A DNA stretch of 64,000 nt from DASXMT01 sp035552655 (GTDB lineage Bacteria > Actinomycetota > Acidimicrobiia > Acidimicrobiales > RAAP-2), in assembly GCA_035552655.1 (NCBI GenBank), contig DASZLD010000088.1:11541-75540 (forward strand). Direction: 5' to 3'. The position numbers and the translations under genes were made by a program. Position 1 is the first letter of the stretch, and every line of letters begins with the position of its first letter. Below, piece after piece: positions 25,607-34,243 of this stretch. The notes beneath the pieces are model-generated. The model saw nothing but the letters and a program-made list of their open reading frames with translations. It did no database searches and was not told the DNA's origin.

Positions 25607-27375
25607 GCGACCCCATCCGCATCGCCAACTGCTCGGGCTTCTTCGGCGACCGGTTGAGCGCGGCGCGCGAGATGGTCGAGGGCGGTCCCATCGACGTGCT
25701 GACCGGCGACTGGCTGGCCGAGCTGACCATGCTCATCCTGTGGAAGGGGCGCCAGCGAGACCCCTCGCGAGGCTGGGCCCGCACCTTCCTCACCCAGATG
25801 GAAGAGGTCCTGGGCACGTGCGCCGACCGGGGCATCAAGGTGGTGACCAACGCCGGTGGACTCAACCCCGCCGGTCTGGCCGAACAGGTCCGAGGGTTGG
25901 CCGAGAAGCTCGGGCTCGGAGTCACCGTGGCCCATGTCGAGGGCGACGATCTGGTGCCTCGAATCGGCGACTTGCAACGAGCCGGCTACGACCTGGCCCA
26001 CCTCGACACCGGGCGCCCGCTGGCCGAGGCCCACGGCGAGGTGGTCACGGCCAACGCCTACCTGGGGGGCTGGCCCATCGTCGAGTCGCTGCGCGGTGGC
26101 GCTGACGTGGTCATCTGCCCCCGGGTCACCGATGCCTCGTTGGTGGTCGGTCCAGCGGCGTGGCACCACGGCTGGAGCGAGACGGACTGGGACCGGCTGG
26201 CCGGCGCGGTGGTGGCCGGACACCTCATCGAGTGCGGTCCCCAGGTGACCGGGGGCAACTACGCCTTCTTCACCGAGGTGCCCGGGCTCGAGCACCCTGG
26301 TTTCCCCATCGCCGAGGTGGCCGACGACGGCTCCTCGGTCATCACCAAGCACCCCGGGACCGGCGGGCAGGTGTCGGTGGGCACGGTCACGGCCCAGCTG
26401 CTCTACGAGATCGCCGGCCTCGACTATCCCAACACCGACGTGGTGGCCCGCTTCGACACCATCCAGCTCGAGCAAGACGCTCCGGACCGGGTGCAGGTGA
26501 CGGGCACCCGTGGCCTGCCCGCGCCCAAAGACGTGAAGGTCTCGCTCAACCTGTTGGGGGGATGGCGCAACACCATGACCTTCGTCCTCACCGGGCTCGA
26601 CATCGAGGAAAAGGCCGCCCTCACCCTGAAGACGATGGAGCAGAAGCTGGGTGGCGCCGAGCGGTTCGCCGAGTACGACACGTTGCTCATCCGCTCGGAC
26701 AAGCCCGACGCCCCCACCAACGCCGAGGCCTCGGCGCAACTCCGGATCACGGTCAAGGACAGCGATCAGTCCAAGGTGGGCCGCGCCTTCGCCGACGCCG
26801 CCACCGAGCTGGCCCTGGCCGGCTACCCCGGCTTCCACCTGACGTCGCCCCCCACCGACGCCACCGCCTACGGCGTCTTCTGGCCCGCCCTGGTCCCGGC
26901 CGAGCTGGTGGAACCGGTGGTGGTCACCGCCGATGGCACACGGACGGCTGTCCCCCACCAGGCGTTTCGCTCGACGGAGGTGCCCGGGCCCTCGGAGGTG
27001 TACCGCCTGGCCGCCCAGTTCCCGGCCGAGCCGGTGGCCCGGGTGCCCCTCGGTACCATCATCGGCGCCCGGTCGGGCGACAAGGGGGGCAACGCCAACG
27101 TGGGGCTGTGGGCCGGCCAAGCCTCGCACTACGTGTGGCTGCGTGACTACCTCACCGTCGAGCACATGGCCGAGCTGCTGCCCGAGGCCGACGGGCTCGA
27201 GATCCGCCGGTTCGAGCTGCCGAGGGTGCTGGCCCTCAACTTCGTGGTCGTCGGCCTGCTGGGCGAGGGGGTGGCCTCGTCCACCCGACCCGATCCACAG
27301 GCCAAGAGCCTGGGCGAGTACCTTCGGAGCAGATTGGTCGACATCCCCGTCTCGTTCCTGCCCGACGGCCGCTGA
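25603..27375 (+). CDS. AtuA family protein (DUF1446 plus AtuA C-terminal domain)
   Basis: A 590-residue protein from the GTG at 25603 overlapping the alpha-subunit stop. It starts IRIANCSGFFGDR and continues DVLTGDWLAELTM, VTNAGGLNPAGLAEQVR and GQVSVGTVTAQLLYEI, the DUF1446 pattern. The last about 110 residues (PLGTIIGARSGDKGGNANVG) are the AtuA ferredoxin-like C-terminal domain, here fused. AtuA is required for citronellol/acyclic terpene use in Pseudomonas, but its reaction is not established. Its place between carboxylase subunits and an acyl-CoA dehydrogenase matches Atu/Liu-type gene clusters. Confidence 0.88.
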   Translation: MSDPIRIANCSGFFGDRLSAAREMVEGGPIDVLTGDWLAELTMLILWKGRQRDPSRGWARTFLTQMEEVLGTCADRGIKVVTNAGGLNPAGLAEQVRGLAEKLGLGVTVAHVEGDDLVPRIGDLQRAGYDLAHLDTGRPLAEAHGEVVTANAYLGGWPIVESLRGGADVVICPRVTDASLVVGPAAWHHGWSETDWDRLAGAVVAGHLIECGPQVTGGNYAFFTEVPGLEHPGFPIAEVADDGSSVITKHPGTGGQVSVGTVTAQLLYEIAGLDYPNTDVVARFDTIQLEQDAPDRVQVTGTRGLPAPKDVKVSLNLLGGWRNTMTFVLTGLDIEEKAALTLKTMEQKLGGAERFAEYDTLLIRSDKPDAPTNAEASAQLRITVKDSDQSKVGRAFADAATELALAGYPGFHLTSPPTDATAYGVFWPALVPAELVEPVVVTADGTRTAVPHQAFRSTEVPGPSEVYRLAAQFPAEPVARVPLGTIIGARSGDKGGNANVGLWAGQASHYVWLRDYLTVEHMAELLPEADGLEIRRFELPRVLALNFVVVGLLGEGVASSTRPDPQAKSLGEYLRSRLVDIPVSFLPDGR

Positions 27376-27394
27376 ACGACCCCAAGGAGCAGCC

Positions 27395-28558
27395 ATGGAC
27401 TTCACCCCGACCGATGAGCACGTCATGCTGCGAGAGGCAGTCGCGGCCATCGCCTCCAAATTCGGCCACGACTACTACGTGGCCAAGGCCCGCGCCGACG
27501 AGCGCACCGAGGAGCTCTGGCAGGCCGTGGGCGAAGCCGGGTTCCTGGGCGTCAACGTTCCCGAGGAGTACGGCGGTGGCGGTGGCGGCATCACCGAGCT
27601 GGCTGCGGTGGCCGAGGAGCTGGCCGCCGCCGGCTGTCCCCTGTTGATCATGGTCGTCTCCCCGGCCATCTGCGCCACCATCATCGCCAAGTTCGGCACC
27701 GACGAGCAGAAGCAGCGCTGGCTTCCCGGCTTTGCCACCGGCGAGCTGAAGATGGCCTTTGCCATCACCGAGCCGGACGCCGGCTCCAACTCCCACAACC
27801 TTTCCCTCACCGCCACCAAGGACGGGGACATCTACCGCCTGAACGGGTCCAAGTACTACATCTCCGGCGTGGACGAGGCCGATGCCATGTTGGTGGTGAC
27901 CCGCTCGGGCATCGACAAGGACACCGGTCGGGGTCGCCTGTCCCTCTTCGTGGTGGACACCGACGCGCCGGGACTGGAGAAGACGGTCCTGCCCGTCGAG
28001 ATCACCGCCCCCGAGAAGCAGTACACGCTGTTCTTCGACAACGTCCAAGTCGACGCCGACCGGCTGATCGGAGCCGAGGGCGAGGGCCTCCGCCAGGTGT
28101 TCTTCGGGCTCAACCCGGAACGCATCCTGTCCGCCTCGCTGGCCAACGGGATCAGCCGCTATGCCCTGGACAAAGCGGCGGCCTACGCCCGGGAGCGCGA
28201 GGTGTGGGGCACGCCCATCGGGCGCCACCAGGGCATATCCCACCCCCTGGCCAAGGCCAAGATCGAGGTGGAGCTGGCCCGGCTCATGACCGACAAGGCG
28301 GCATGGCTGTGCGACAACGCCGGCGACACCCCCGAGGCGGGCGAGGCGGCCAACATGGCCAAGTACGCGGCAGCCGAGGCCACGGCGGCAGCGCTCGATC
28401 AAGCCATCCAGACCCACGGCGGCAACGGCATGGCCTCCGAGTACGGCCTGGCCGACCTGTGGGGCATGGTGCGCCTGTTGCGGATCGCCCCGGTCAGCCG
28501 TGAGATGATCCTGAACTTCGTGGCTCAGCACTCGTTGGGCCTGCCCAAGTCGTACTGA
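27395..28558 (+). CDS. Acyl-CoA dehydrogenase
   Basis: A 387-residue FAD enzyme introducing a 2,3-double bond in an acyl-CoA. The ATG at 27395 follows AAGGAG at good spacing, 20 bp after the AtuA gene. Motifs are AFAITEPDAGSNSHN (FAD/substrate signature 1, about residue 125), GSKYYISG, GLNPERILSA (about 240), and the C-terminal signature IQTHGGNGMASEYGLADLW. The catalytic base expected near residue 365 cannot be fixed without alignment. In this operon it likely supplies the 2-enoyl-CoA that the carboxylase acts on, as LiuA or AtuD do. Confidence 0.9.
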   Translation: MDFTPTDEHVMLREAVAAIASKFGHDYYVAKARADERTEELWQAVGEAGFLGVNVPEEYGGGGGGITELAAVAEELAAAGCPLLIMVVSPAICATIIAKFGTDEQKQRWLPGFATGELKMAFAITEPDAGSNSHNLSLTATKDGDIYRLNGSKYYISGVDEADAMLVVTRSGIDKDTGRGRLSLFVVDTDAPGLEKTVLPVEITAPEKQYTLFFDNVQVDADRLIGAEGEGLRQVFFGLNPERILSASLANGISRYALDKAAAYAREREVWGTPIGRHQGISHPLAKAKIEVELARLMTDKAAWLCDNAGDTPEAGEAANMAKYAAAEATAAALDQAIQTHGGNGMASEYGLADLWGMVRLLRIAPVSREMILNFVAQHSLGLPKSY

Positions 28559-28690
28559 TCGCCTCCTGCGCGGCTACTGGCTGGCTACCGAGCTGGCGCT
28601 GGTCGGGCCGCGGTGGATCCCCGAGTCGCCACTCGGCCGCTGCTGGGCGGGCAGCCGTGGGGCCTGATCGGGGGCGTCCGAGGTAGGCGG

Positions 28691-28794
28691 TACGCTGGTG
28701 GTTGCGGTTCGCCCATCCGTTGGCAGGACAGGGTGACTCTCCCCCGGGCTGCCGCAACCCGCTCCGTACCACCGAAAGGCCCGGTCACGCCCCC
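28691..28794 (+). promoter_or_regulatory. Promoter and structured leader of typA
   Basis: The 236-bp gap before typA holds a -10-like TACGCT at 28691-28696. About 4 nt later, GGTTGCGG (28700-28707) is perfectly complementary to CCGCAACC (28752-28759), which would close a 44-nt internal region in an approximately 95-nt leader. No strong Shine-Dalgarno is next to the ATG at 28795 (only GAAAGG about 15 nt away). I recognise no known riboswitch class. Confidence 0.35.
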
Positions 28795-30624
28795 ATGCAG
28801 TCCCGTGACGACATTCGCAACGTAGCCATCGTGGCTCACGTCGACCATGGAAAGACCACGCTGGTCGATGCCATGCTCTGGCAATCCGGGGCCTTCCGGG
28901 CCAACGAGTCGGTCAACGAGCGGGTTATGGACTCCGGCGACCTGGAGCGGGAGAAGGGCATCACCATCCTGGCCAAGAACACGGCCGTGGTGCACAACGG
29001 GGTCAAGATCAACATCATCGACACCCCCGGCCACGCCGACTTCGGCGGCGAGGTGGAACGGGGGCTCACCATGGTCGACGGCGTGTTGCTACTGGTCGAT
29101 GCCTCCGAAGGCCCGTTGCCCCAGACCCGGTTCGTCTTGCGCAAGGCCCTCCAGGCCCGCCTGCCCGTGGTCCTGGTGGTCAACAAGGTGGACCGACCCG
29201 ACGCTCGCATCGACGAGGTGGTCTCAGAGGTCGAGGAGCTGTTCTTGGACCTCGACGCCGACGAGCACCAGATCGACTTCCCCATCCTCTTCTCCAACGC
29301 CAGGGCCGGGTGGGCCGCCACCGAGCAGGGAGTGGAGGGCACCGACCTCGAGCCGCTGTTCCAGGCCATCCTGGACCGCATCCCCGCGCCCCAGTTCGAT
29401 CCCGACGCCCCGCTGCAGGCCATCGTGTCCAACCTCGACGCCTCGCCCTACCTGGGTCGGCTGGCCATCTGCCGGGTCCACAACGGCACGTTGCGCAAGG
29501 GTGCCCTGGTGGGCTGGTGCAAGCTGGACGGCACCATCGAGCGGACCAAGATCACCGAGCTGTTCGTCACCGACGCCCTGGACCGGGTGGACGCGGCCGA
29601 AGCCGGTCCGGGGGAGATCGCGGCCGTGGCCGGCATGGCCGAAGTGACCATCGGCGAGACGCTGGCTGATCCCGATGACCCGCGCCCGTTGCCCGTCATC
29701 ACGGTGGACGAGCCCAGCCTGTCCATGACTATCGGCATCAACACCGCCCCCCTGGCCGGGTCGGACGGATCGAAGCTGACGGCCCGCCAGATCTTCAGCC
29801 GGTTGGAATCCGAGCTGGTGGGCAACGTCTCACTGCGGGTGCTCCCCACCGAGCGCCCCGACACCTGGGAGGTCCAGGGACGGGGCGAGCTCCAGCTGGC
29901 CGTGCTGGTGGAGACCATGCGCCGTGAAGGGTTCGAGCTGACCGTGGGCAAGCCCCAGGTAGTCACCCGGGAGATCGACGGCAAGATCCACGAGCCGATG
30001 GAGCAGGTGGCGGTGGACGTGCCCGATGACTACCTGGGCGTGGTCACTCAGCTGATGGCTCTGCGCAAGGGAACGCTCATCGAGATGGTCAACCACGGCA
30101 CCGGATGGGTCCGCATGGACTACCGCGTCCCGGCCCGAGGGCTGGTCGGGTTCCGCACCGAGTTCATGACCGAGACCCGGGGCACGGGCATGCTCCACCA
30201 TGTCTTCGATGGCTGGGAGCCCTGGCACGGCGATCTCAAGACCAAGCGCAACGGCTCGATGGTGGCCGACCGCCGGGGCAGCACCACCGGTTACACGCTG
30301 ATGAGCCTGCAAGAGCGCGGCATCCTGCTGGTCGGACCGGCCACCGAGGTCTATGAGGGCATGGTCATCGGCGAGAACGCCAGGGACGAGGAGATGGACG
30401 TCAACCCGACCAAGGAGAAGAAGCAGACCAACGTGCGCTCGGCCTCCGCCGACGAGGCCATCCGCCTCACGCCCCCGTTGCTGCTCTCGCTGGAACAGGC
30501 CCTGGAGTTCATCGCCGACGACGAGTGCGTCGAGGTCACCCCGGCCAACGTCCGGTTGCGGAAGGTCATCCTGGACGGGCACGTCCGGGGTCGGCTGCGA
30601 AGCCGGAGCCGCAACCCGCGCTGA
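28795..30624 (+). CDS. typA: Ribosome-associated GTPase TypA/BipA
   Basis: A 609-residue translational GTPase that binds the 70S ribosome and supports growth under stress and low temperature. G-domain motifs are AHVDHGKTT (13-21), the effector segment EREKGITI, DTPGHADFGGEVERG, NKVDRPDAR and a conserved SNARAGWA. Domains II and III and the BipA-specific C-terminal domain follow, with GRGELQLAVLVETMRREGFE, LMALRKGTLIEMVNHG and the KKQTNVRSASADEAIRL loop. Length is normal. It appears to be a single-gene transcript between the carboxylase operon and the phosphosulfolactate operon. Confidence 0.97.
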   Translation: MQSRDDIRNVAIVAHVDHGKTTLVDAMLWQSGAFRANESVNERVMDSGDLEREKGITILAKNTAVVHNGVKINIIDTPGHADFGGEVERGLTMVDGVLLLVDASEGPLPQTRFVLRKALQARLPVVLVVNKVDRPDARIDEVVSEVEELFLDLDADEHQIDFPILFSNARAGWAATEQGVEGTDLEPLFQAILDRIPAPQFDPDAPLQAIVSNLDASPYLGRLAICRVHNGTLRKGALVGWCKLDGTIERTKITELFVTDALDRVDAAEAGPGEIAAVAGMAEVTIGETLADPDDPRPLPVITVDEPSLSMTIGINTAPLAGSDGSKLTARQIFSRLESELVGNVSLRVLPTERPDTWEVQGRGELQLAVLVETMRREGFELTVGKPQVVTREIDGKIHEPMEQVAVDVPDDYLGVVTQLMALRKGTLIEMVNHGTGWVRMDYRVPARGLVGFRTEFMTETRGTGMLHHVFDGWEPWHGDLKTKRNGSMVADRRGSTTGYTLMSLQERGILLVGPATEVYEGMVIGENARDEEMDVNPTKEKKQTNVRSASADEAIRLTPPLLLSLEQALEFIADDECVEVTPANVRLRKVILDGHVRGRLRSRSRNPR

Positions 30625-30644
30625 CACTGGACCAGTCTTATTTG

Positions 30645-30659
30645 ATTCTTCACAAGAAT
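30645..30659. promoter_or_regulatory. A+T-rich hairpin between typA and the phosphosulfolactate operon
   Basis: ATTCTT (30645-30650), loop CAC, AAGAAT (30654-30659) is a perfect inverted repeat inside an unusually A+T-rich stretch (about 30636-30672) of a G+C-rich genome. It begins 21 bp after the typA stop. It could help terminate typA or be an operator for the operon that starts at 30720. The sequence does not distinguish these. Confidence 0.35.
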
Positions 30660-30719
30660 TCAGGTTGTTCACGGTGAGCTCTCAGGTTGCCCACAGAGGC
30701 CCTGGGCATAGTGGATATC

Positions 30720-31388
30720 GTGACCAAGAACTCCAAGGACCAGACGATCTGGTTGGTGAGACACGGAGAGAGCACCTGGAACGTGCTCGGACTGGTCCAA
30801 GGACACGCTGACGATGCCGTCCTGACCCGACAGGGTCGGCGCCAAGCACAGCTCCTCACCCACCGACTGGGCGGCCGCACCATCGATGCCGTCCACACCA
30901 GCGACCTGCGTCGAGCCAAGGAGACGGCCGAGATCCTGGCCCAGTCCCTCGGGCTCCCGGCCCAGCCCCATACCGCACTGCGGGAACGAGGTCTGGGCGT
31001 TGTCGAAGGCTCGCCGGTGAGCTCGCTCACGCCCGAGGACAGCGGCATCGACGGCGACCGGGTGGTCGACACCGGGGCGCGGCCGGTGGGAGGCGAATCG
31101 CTGGAGGACCTGTACCGACGGGCCGCCGGCTTCGTCGACTGGCTCCAGCACCGGCCCCACCCCGACGGCGCCGACACCTTGGTCGTGGCCCACGGCGGCA
31201 CGGTTCGGATGATCCGGGCCTACTGCGCCGGACGCTCGGTGCACGACATGACCTGGGACACGGTCCCCAACGGAAGCCTGTGGCGGGTCCGGGTGCCGAG
31301 TCATGACGCAGACCGCGGTCCATCCTCGATCGGCGACCTGCGGCCGAGCGTCCATCCGAGCAATGTACGAACGAAGGGATCAGCATGA
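30720..31388 (+). CDS. Histidine phosphatase (phosphoglycerate mutase family)
   Basis: A 222-residue branch-1 histidine phosphatase. The phosphohistidine motif is VRHGES (His15 from the GTG at 30720), with DLRRAKETAE, ERGLGVVEG and the second catalytic His in VVAHGGTVRM. GTG 30720 is preferred over the TTG at 30687 because a -10-like CATAGT ends 8 nt before it; no Shine-Dalgarno is visible at either. Its stop overlaps comA (ATGA). Context suggests it dephosphorylates phosphosulfolactate or a later intermediate. Sequence alone only supports a phosphatase or mutase. Confidence 0.75.
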   Translation: MTKNSKDQTIWLVRHGESTWNVLGLVQGHADDAVLTRQGRRQAQLLTHRLGGRTIDAVHTSDLRRAKETAEILAQSLGLPAQPHTALRERGLGVVEGSPVSSLTPEDSGIDGDRVVDTGARPVGGESLEDLYRRAAGFVDWLQHRPHPDGADTLVVAHGGTVRMIRAYCAGRSVHDMTWDTVPNGSLWRVRVPSHDADRGPSSIGDLRPSVHPSNVRTKGSA

Positions 31389-32161
31389 ACTCGACAACCC
31401 TCCAACTACCCCGACGGGAAGCAAAGCCGAGGTCGGCCGGTCTCACCATGATGGTCGACGGAGGCCTGCCCACCCGGTACTTCGAAGACGTCGTCGACAG
31501 TGGGGCCGAATATCTCGACTTCGTGAAGTTCGGGTGGGGCACGGCCATCGTCACCAACGACCTGCAGCGAAAGATCGACGTCCTGACCGCCGCCGGCGTG
31601 GACTACTACTTCGGAGGGACCCTGTTCGAGAAGTACGTGCTCCAAGATCGGCTCGACGACTTCCGTGAGCTGTGTCACCGGTACTCGTGCCGGTTCGTCG
31701 AGGTGTCCAACGGGACGATCGATCTGAGCAACTCGGAGAAGGCCGGGTACATCAGGAAGCTCGCCGATGACTTCCAGGTGATCTCCGAGGTCGGCTTCAA
31801 GGACGCCGAGCGGTCGGAGAACCTGCCCCCGAGCCTGTGGATCGAGTGCACCCACGAGGACCTCGACGCCGGGTCCTGCCTGGTGACCCTGGAAGCTCGC
31901 GAGAGCGGCAAGTCGGGCATCTGCCGCCCCGACGGGCAGCTGCGCTTCGGCCTCATCGAGGAGCTGCTGGCCAGTGGCCTCCGCCGCCAGGATCTCCTGT
32001 TCGAGGCCCCGTCGACCGAACTCCAGAACTACTTCGTCAAGCGGGTGGGATCGGACGTCAACCTGGGCAATGTGGCCGCCACCGCCATCTTGGGGCTCGA
32101 GACCATTCGGCTCGGGCTCCGGGCCGACACCTTGACCTGTTTCGACAGCGGGGCGGCGTGA
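31385..32161 (+). CDS. comA: ComA-type phosphosulfolactate synthase
   Basis: A 258-residue TIM-barrel protein of the ComA family, which adds sulfite to phosphoenolpyruvate to give phosphosulfolactate. Family segments are LTMMVDGGLPTRYFEDVV, EYLDFVKFGWGTAIV, KIDVLTAAGVDYYFGGTLFE, FVEVSNGTIDLS and VISEVGFKDAE; the acidic and Lys residues of the Mg-PEP/sulfite site fall in these strands. The ATG at 31385 overlaps the phosphatase stop, and its own stop overlaps the VOC gene (GTGA). In methanogens ComA starts coenzyme M synthesis; in some bacteria it leads to sulfolactate or bacterial coenzyme M. None of the other known CoM genes is nearby. Confidence 0.88.
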   Translation: MNSTTLQLPRREAKPRSAGLTMMVDGGLPTRYFEDVVDSGAEYLDFVKFGWGTAIVTNDLQRKIDVLTAAGVDYYFGGTLFEKYVLQDRLDDFRELCHRYSCRFVEVSNGTIDLSNSEKAGYIRKLADDFQVISEVGFKDAERSENLPPSLWIECTHEDLDAGSCLVTLEARESGKSGICRPDGQLRFGLIEELLASGLRRQDLLFEAPSTELQNYFVKRVGSDVNLGNVAATAILGLETIRLGLRADTLTCFDSGAA

Positions 32162-32565
32162 GGGAGAGCGGGGACGCCTTCCACCTGGCCATACCGGCCT
32201 ACGACCTGGCCGAAGCCGAGCAGTTCTATGTCCAGCTGCTGGGGTGCAAGCTGGCCCGGCGCTACCAGGACCGCATCACCCTCGACTTCTTCGGCGACCA
32301 GGTCGTGTGCCACCTAACGGCCCGGCCGGCGGACGCCGGCGGCGAGCTGGACCTCTACCCGCGGCATTTCGGAGTGACCTTCCGAAAAGGCGAGGACTTC
32401 GACACCGTCCACCAGCTGTGCATCCAGCGACAGGTTCCCGTCTTCCGGGACGTGGCCACCCGATTCGACGGGAAGCCCGAGGTGCACCAGACCTTCGTTG
32501 TCCGCGACCCCTCCGACAACCTCGTCGAGTTCAAGCACTACACCGATCCGCGAATGATGTACTGA
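32158..32565 (+). CDS. VOC (glyoxalase/dioxygenase-fold) protein
   Basis: A 135-residue single VOC unit from the GTG at 32158, coupled to comA by GTGA. It begins with a strand FHLAIPAYDLAEAEQFYVQLL (His9 a possible metal ligand), has LDFFGDQVVCHL and PRHFGVTFRKGEDFD in the centre, and ends with DPSDNLVEFKHY (Glu124 a possible ligand). The fold supports metal-dependent isomerisation, lyase or dioxygenase chemistry. The specific reaction cannot be predicted. It is the third gene of the five-gene operon. Confidence 0.8.
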   Translation: MRESGDAFHLAIPAYDLAEAEQFYVQLLGCKLARRYQDRITLDFFGDQVVCHLTARPADAGGELDLYPRHFGVTFRKGEDFDTVHQLCIQRQVPVFRDVATRFDGKPEVHQTFVVRDPSDNLVEFKHYTDPRMMY

Positions 32566-32566
32566 C

Positions 32567-34243
32567 GTGACCATCACCCACGTCGACACCCACGTTGGCT
32601 CCGACACCCCCATCGACACCCAATTGCACCGGCAGCCGATCCCGACCGGACCCGAGAACGCCATCGCCGGGCTGATCCGGTCCCGGTCCGCTGTTTCTGG
32701 TCATACCGCCTATCTCACCGAGGCCAGGGGATCGAGGCAGATCTCGTTCTGCGACCTCGAACACAGAGTGTCGTCCCGGATGGCCCTGTTGGAGGACCGA
32801 GGTGTGGCCGCCGACGCCACCGTGGGCATCGCCATCACCGACCCGCTCGAGTTCGCCGTGCACTTCTTGGCCATCATGGCCTCGGGCCGATGGGTGGCAC
32901 CTCTCGACCCGACCAGCTCACCCGATGGCATCGCCGCGGCCATCTCCCGTCTCGAGATCGCCCTCATGGTCTCCGATGGCGGGCCCCAGGGCACCTCCGA
33001 GCTCGACTGGGCCGATGCCGATGGCGACCGGCGCCGTGCACCGCTCGCCATCGATCACGTCCTCGAGGAGGGAACCCCGAGCCCGGCCGGGATGGGGGGC
33101 GCCGTCCTGTCCTCGTCGGGAACGACCGGGGCTCCCAAGGTGATCCCCGTCTACCAGGGCCGACTGCTCCACACCGCCCGCGCCGTCGCCGCCCATCACC
33201 GCCTCTCCCCCAGCGACCGCGGGTTCAACCCGCTTCCCCTGTTCCACATCAATGCCGAGGTGGTCGGGTTGCTCGCCACCCTGGTGGCCGGGGCCAGCCT
33301 GGTGCTCGACGACCGCTTCCACCGGACCGGGTTCTGGTCCTTGATGGAACGCCACAACGTGACCTGGATCAACGCCGTCCCAGCCATCGTGTCCCATCTG
33401 GCCGATCCCGATCCGGACGAAGCCGTTCCCGCTCGGATCCGATTCATCCGTTCGGCATCGGCCCCGCTGCCCACAGCCACCCTGTTCCGGTTCGAAGCCA
33501 ACACGGGCATCCCGGTGCTCGAGACCTACGGCATGACCGAGGCGGCCAGCCAGATCACGGCCAACCCGCTGGTGGGGGCACGAAAGCCCGGCTCCGTCGG
33601 GTTGCCCATCGGCGTCGAGTTGCGGATCACGGCCGGCGAAACGGGACCCGTGGCCGGCGAAACAGGGTCAACGGCTCACGAGTCCGGGACGGTGGTGGAC
33701 GACGGCGTCGGAGGATCCCTGAGCAAACCTGCCTCCCCGGGCCACGTCGAGATCCGAGGACCGTCGATCATCACCGCCTACGGCGACAACGGCCACCGCG
33801 ACCGATTCACCGCCGACGGCTGGCTGAGGACAGGAGACCTGGGCACCCTGGATGCAGACGGCTATCTCTTCCTGGTGGGGCGCACCGACGACGTGATCAA
33901 CCGAGGGGGCGAGAAGGTCTACCCGAGGGACATCGAAGAAGCCATCCTGGTCGACCCCGACCTCATGGCTGCGGTGGTGGTAGCCGAGGACGATGCCGTA
34001 CTCGGTCAGGTGCCCGTTGCCTTCCTGGTGTTGCAGGACAGTGTCGATCCCTCCAACGCCGACACCGTCGAACACGTCACCCGCCGGGTGGCCAAGCATC
34101 TGGAGGCCACGTTGGTGCGCAGCCAGCGGCCGGTCGCCCTCCACGTCGTCGCCCAGCTGCCGGCAGGAGCCACCGGAAAGGTGCAACGGCGGGCCCTCCG
34201 CCACCAGAGACCGCCAACCCTGTTCAGCCTCAGCTGCCGATGA
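32567..34243 (+). CDS. AMP-forming acyl-CoA synthetase/ligase (ANL superfamily)
   Basis: A 558-residue ANL enzyme that adenylates a carboxylic acid and probably forms a CoA thioester. The start GTG at 32567 is 1 nt after the VOC stop. Core motifs are SSSGTTGAPK (about 183-192), YGMTE (about 322), TGDLG (about 423), NRGGEKVYP (about 446) and the catalytic C-terminal Lys in TGKVQRR (about 536). An unusual low-complexity insertion rich in Gly/Glu/Thr with a repeated AGETG segment lies near residues 350-375. The carboxylate in this operon could be a fatty acid or a sulfolactate-like acid; this is inference. Confidence 0.85.
   Translation: MTITHVDTHVGSDTPIDTQLHRQPIPTGPENAIAGLIRSRSAVSGHTAYLTEARGSRQISFCDLEHRVSSRMALLEDRGVAADATVGIAITDPLEFAVHFLAIMASGRWVAPLDPTSSPDGIAAAISRLEIALMVSDGGPQGTSELDWADADGDRRRAPLAIDHVLEEGTPSPAGMGGAVLSSSGTTGAPKVIPVYQGRLLHTARAVAAHHRLSPSDRGFNPLPLFHINAEVVGLLATLVAGASLVLDDRFHRTGFWSLMERHNVTWINAVPAIVSHLADPDPDEAVPARIRFIRSASAPLPTATLFRFEANTGIPVLETYGMTEAASQITANPLVGARKPGSVGLPIGVELRITAGETGPVAGETGSTAHESGTVVDDGVGGSLSKPASPGHVEIRGPSIITAYGDNGHRDRFTADGWLRTGDLGTLDADGYLFLVGRTDDVINRGGEKVYPRDIEEAILVDPDLMAAVVVAEDDAVLGQVPVAFLVLQDSVDPSNADTVEHVTRRVAKHLEATLVRSQRPVALHVVAQLPAGATGKVQRRALRHQRPPTLFSLSCR

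Noticed and set aside
31385..32161. Complete coenzyme M biosynthesis cluster
   Set aside because: Only the ComA step is present; no other recognised archaeal or bacterial CoM gene, and no CoM-dependent alkene-metabolism genes, are in the window.
32890..34239. Long frame upstream of the acyltransferase
   Set aside because: It overlaps the ligase in another frame and is Arg/Pro-rich; the ligase has all ANL motifs, and the ATG at 34240 overlaps its stop.
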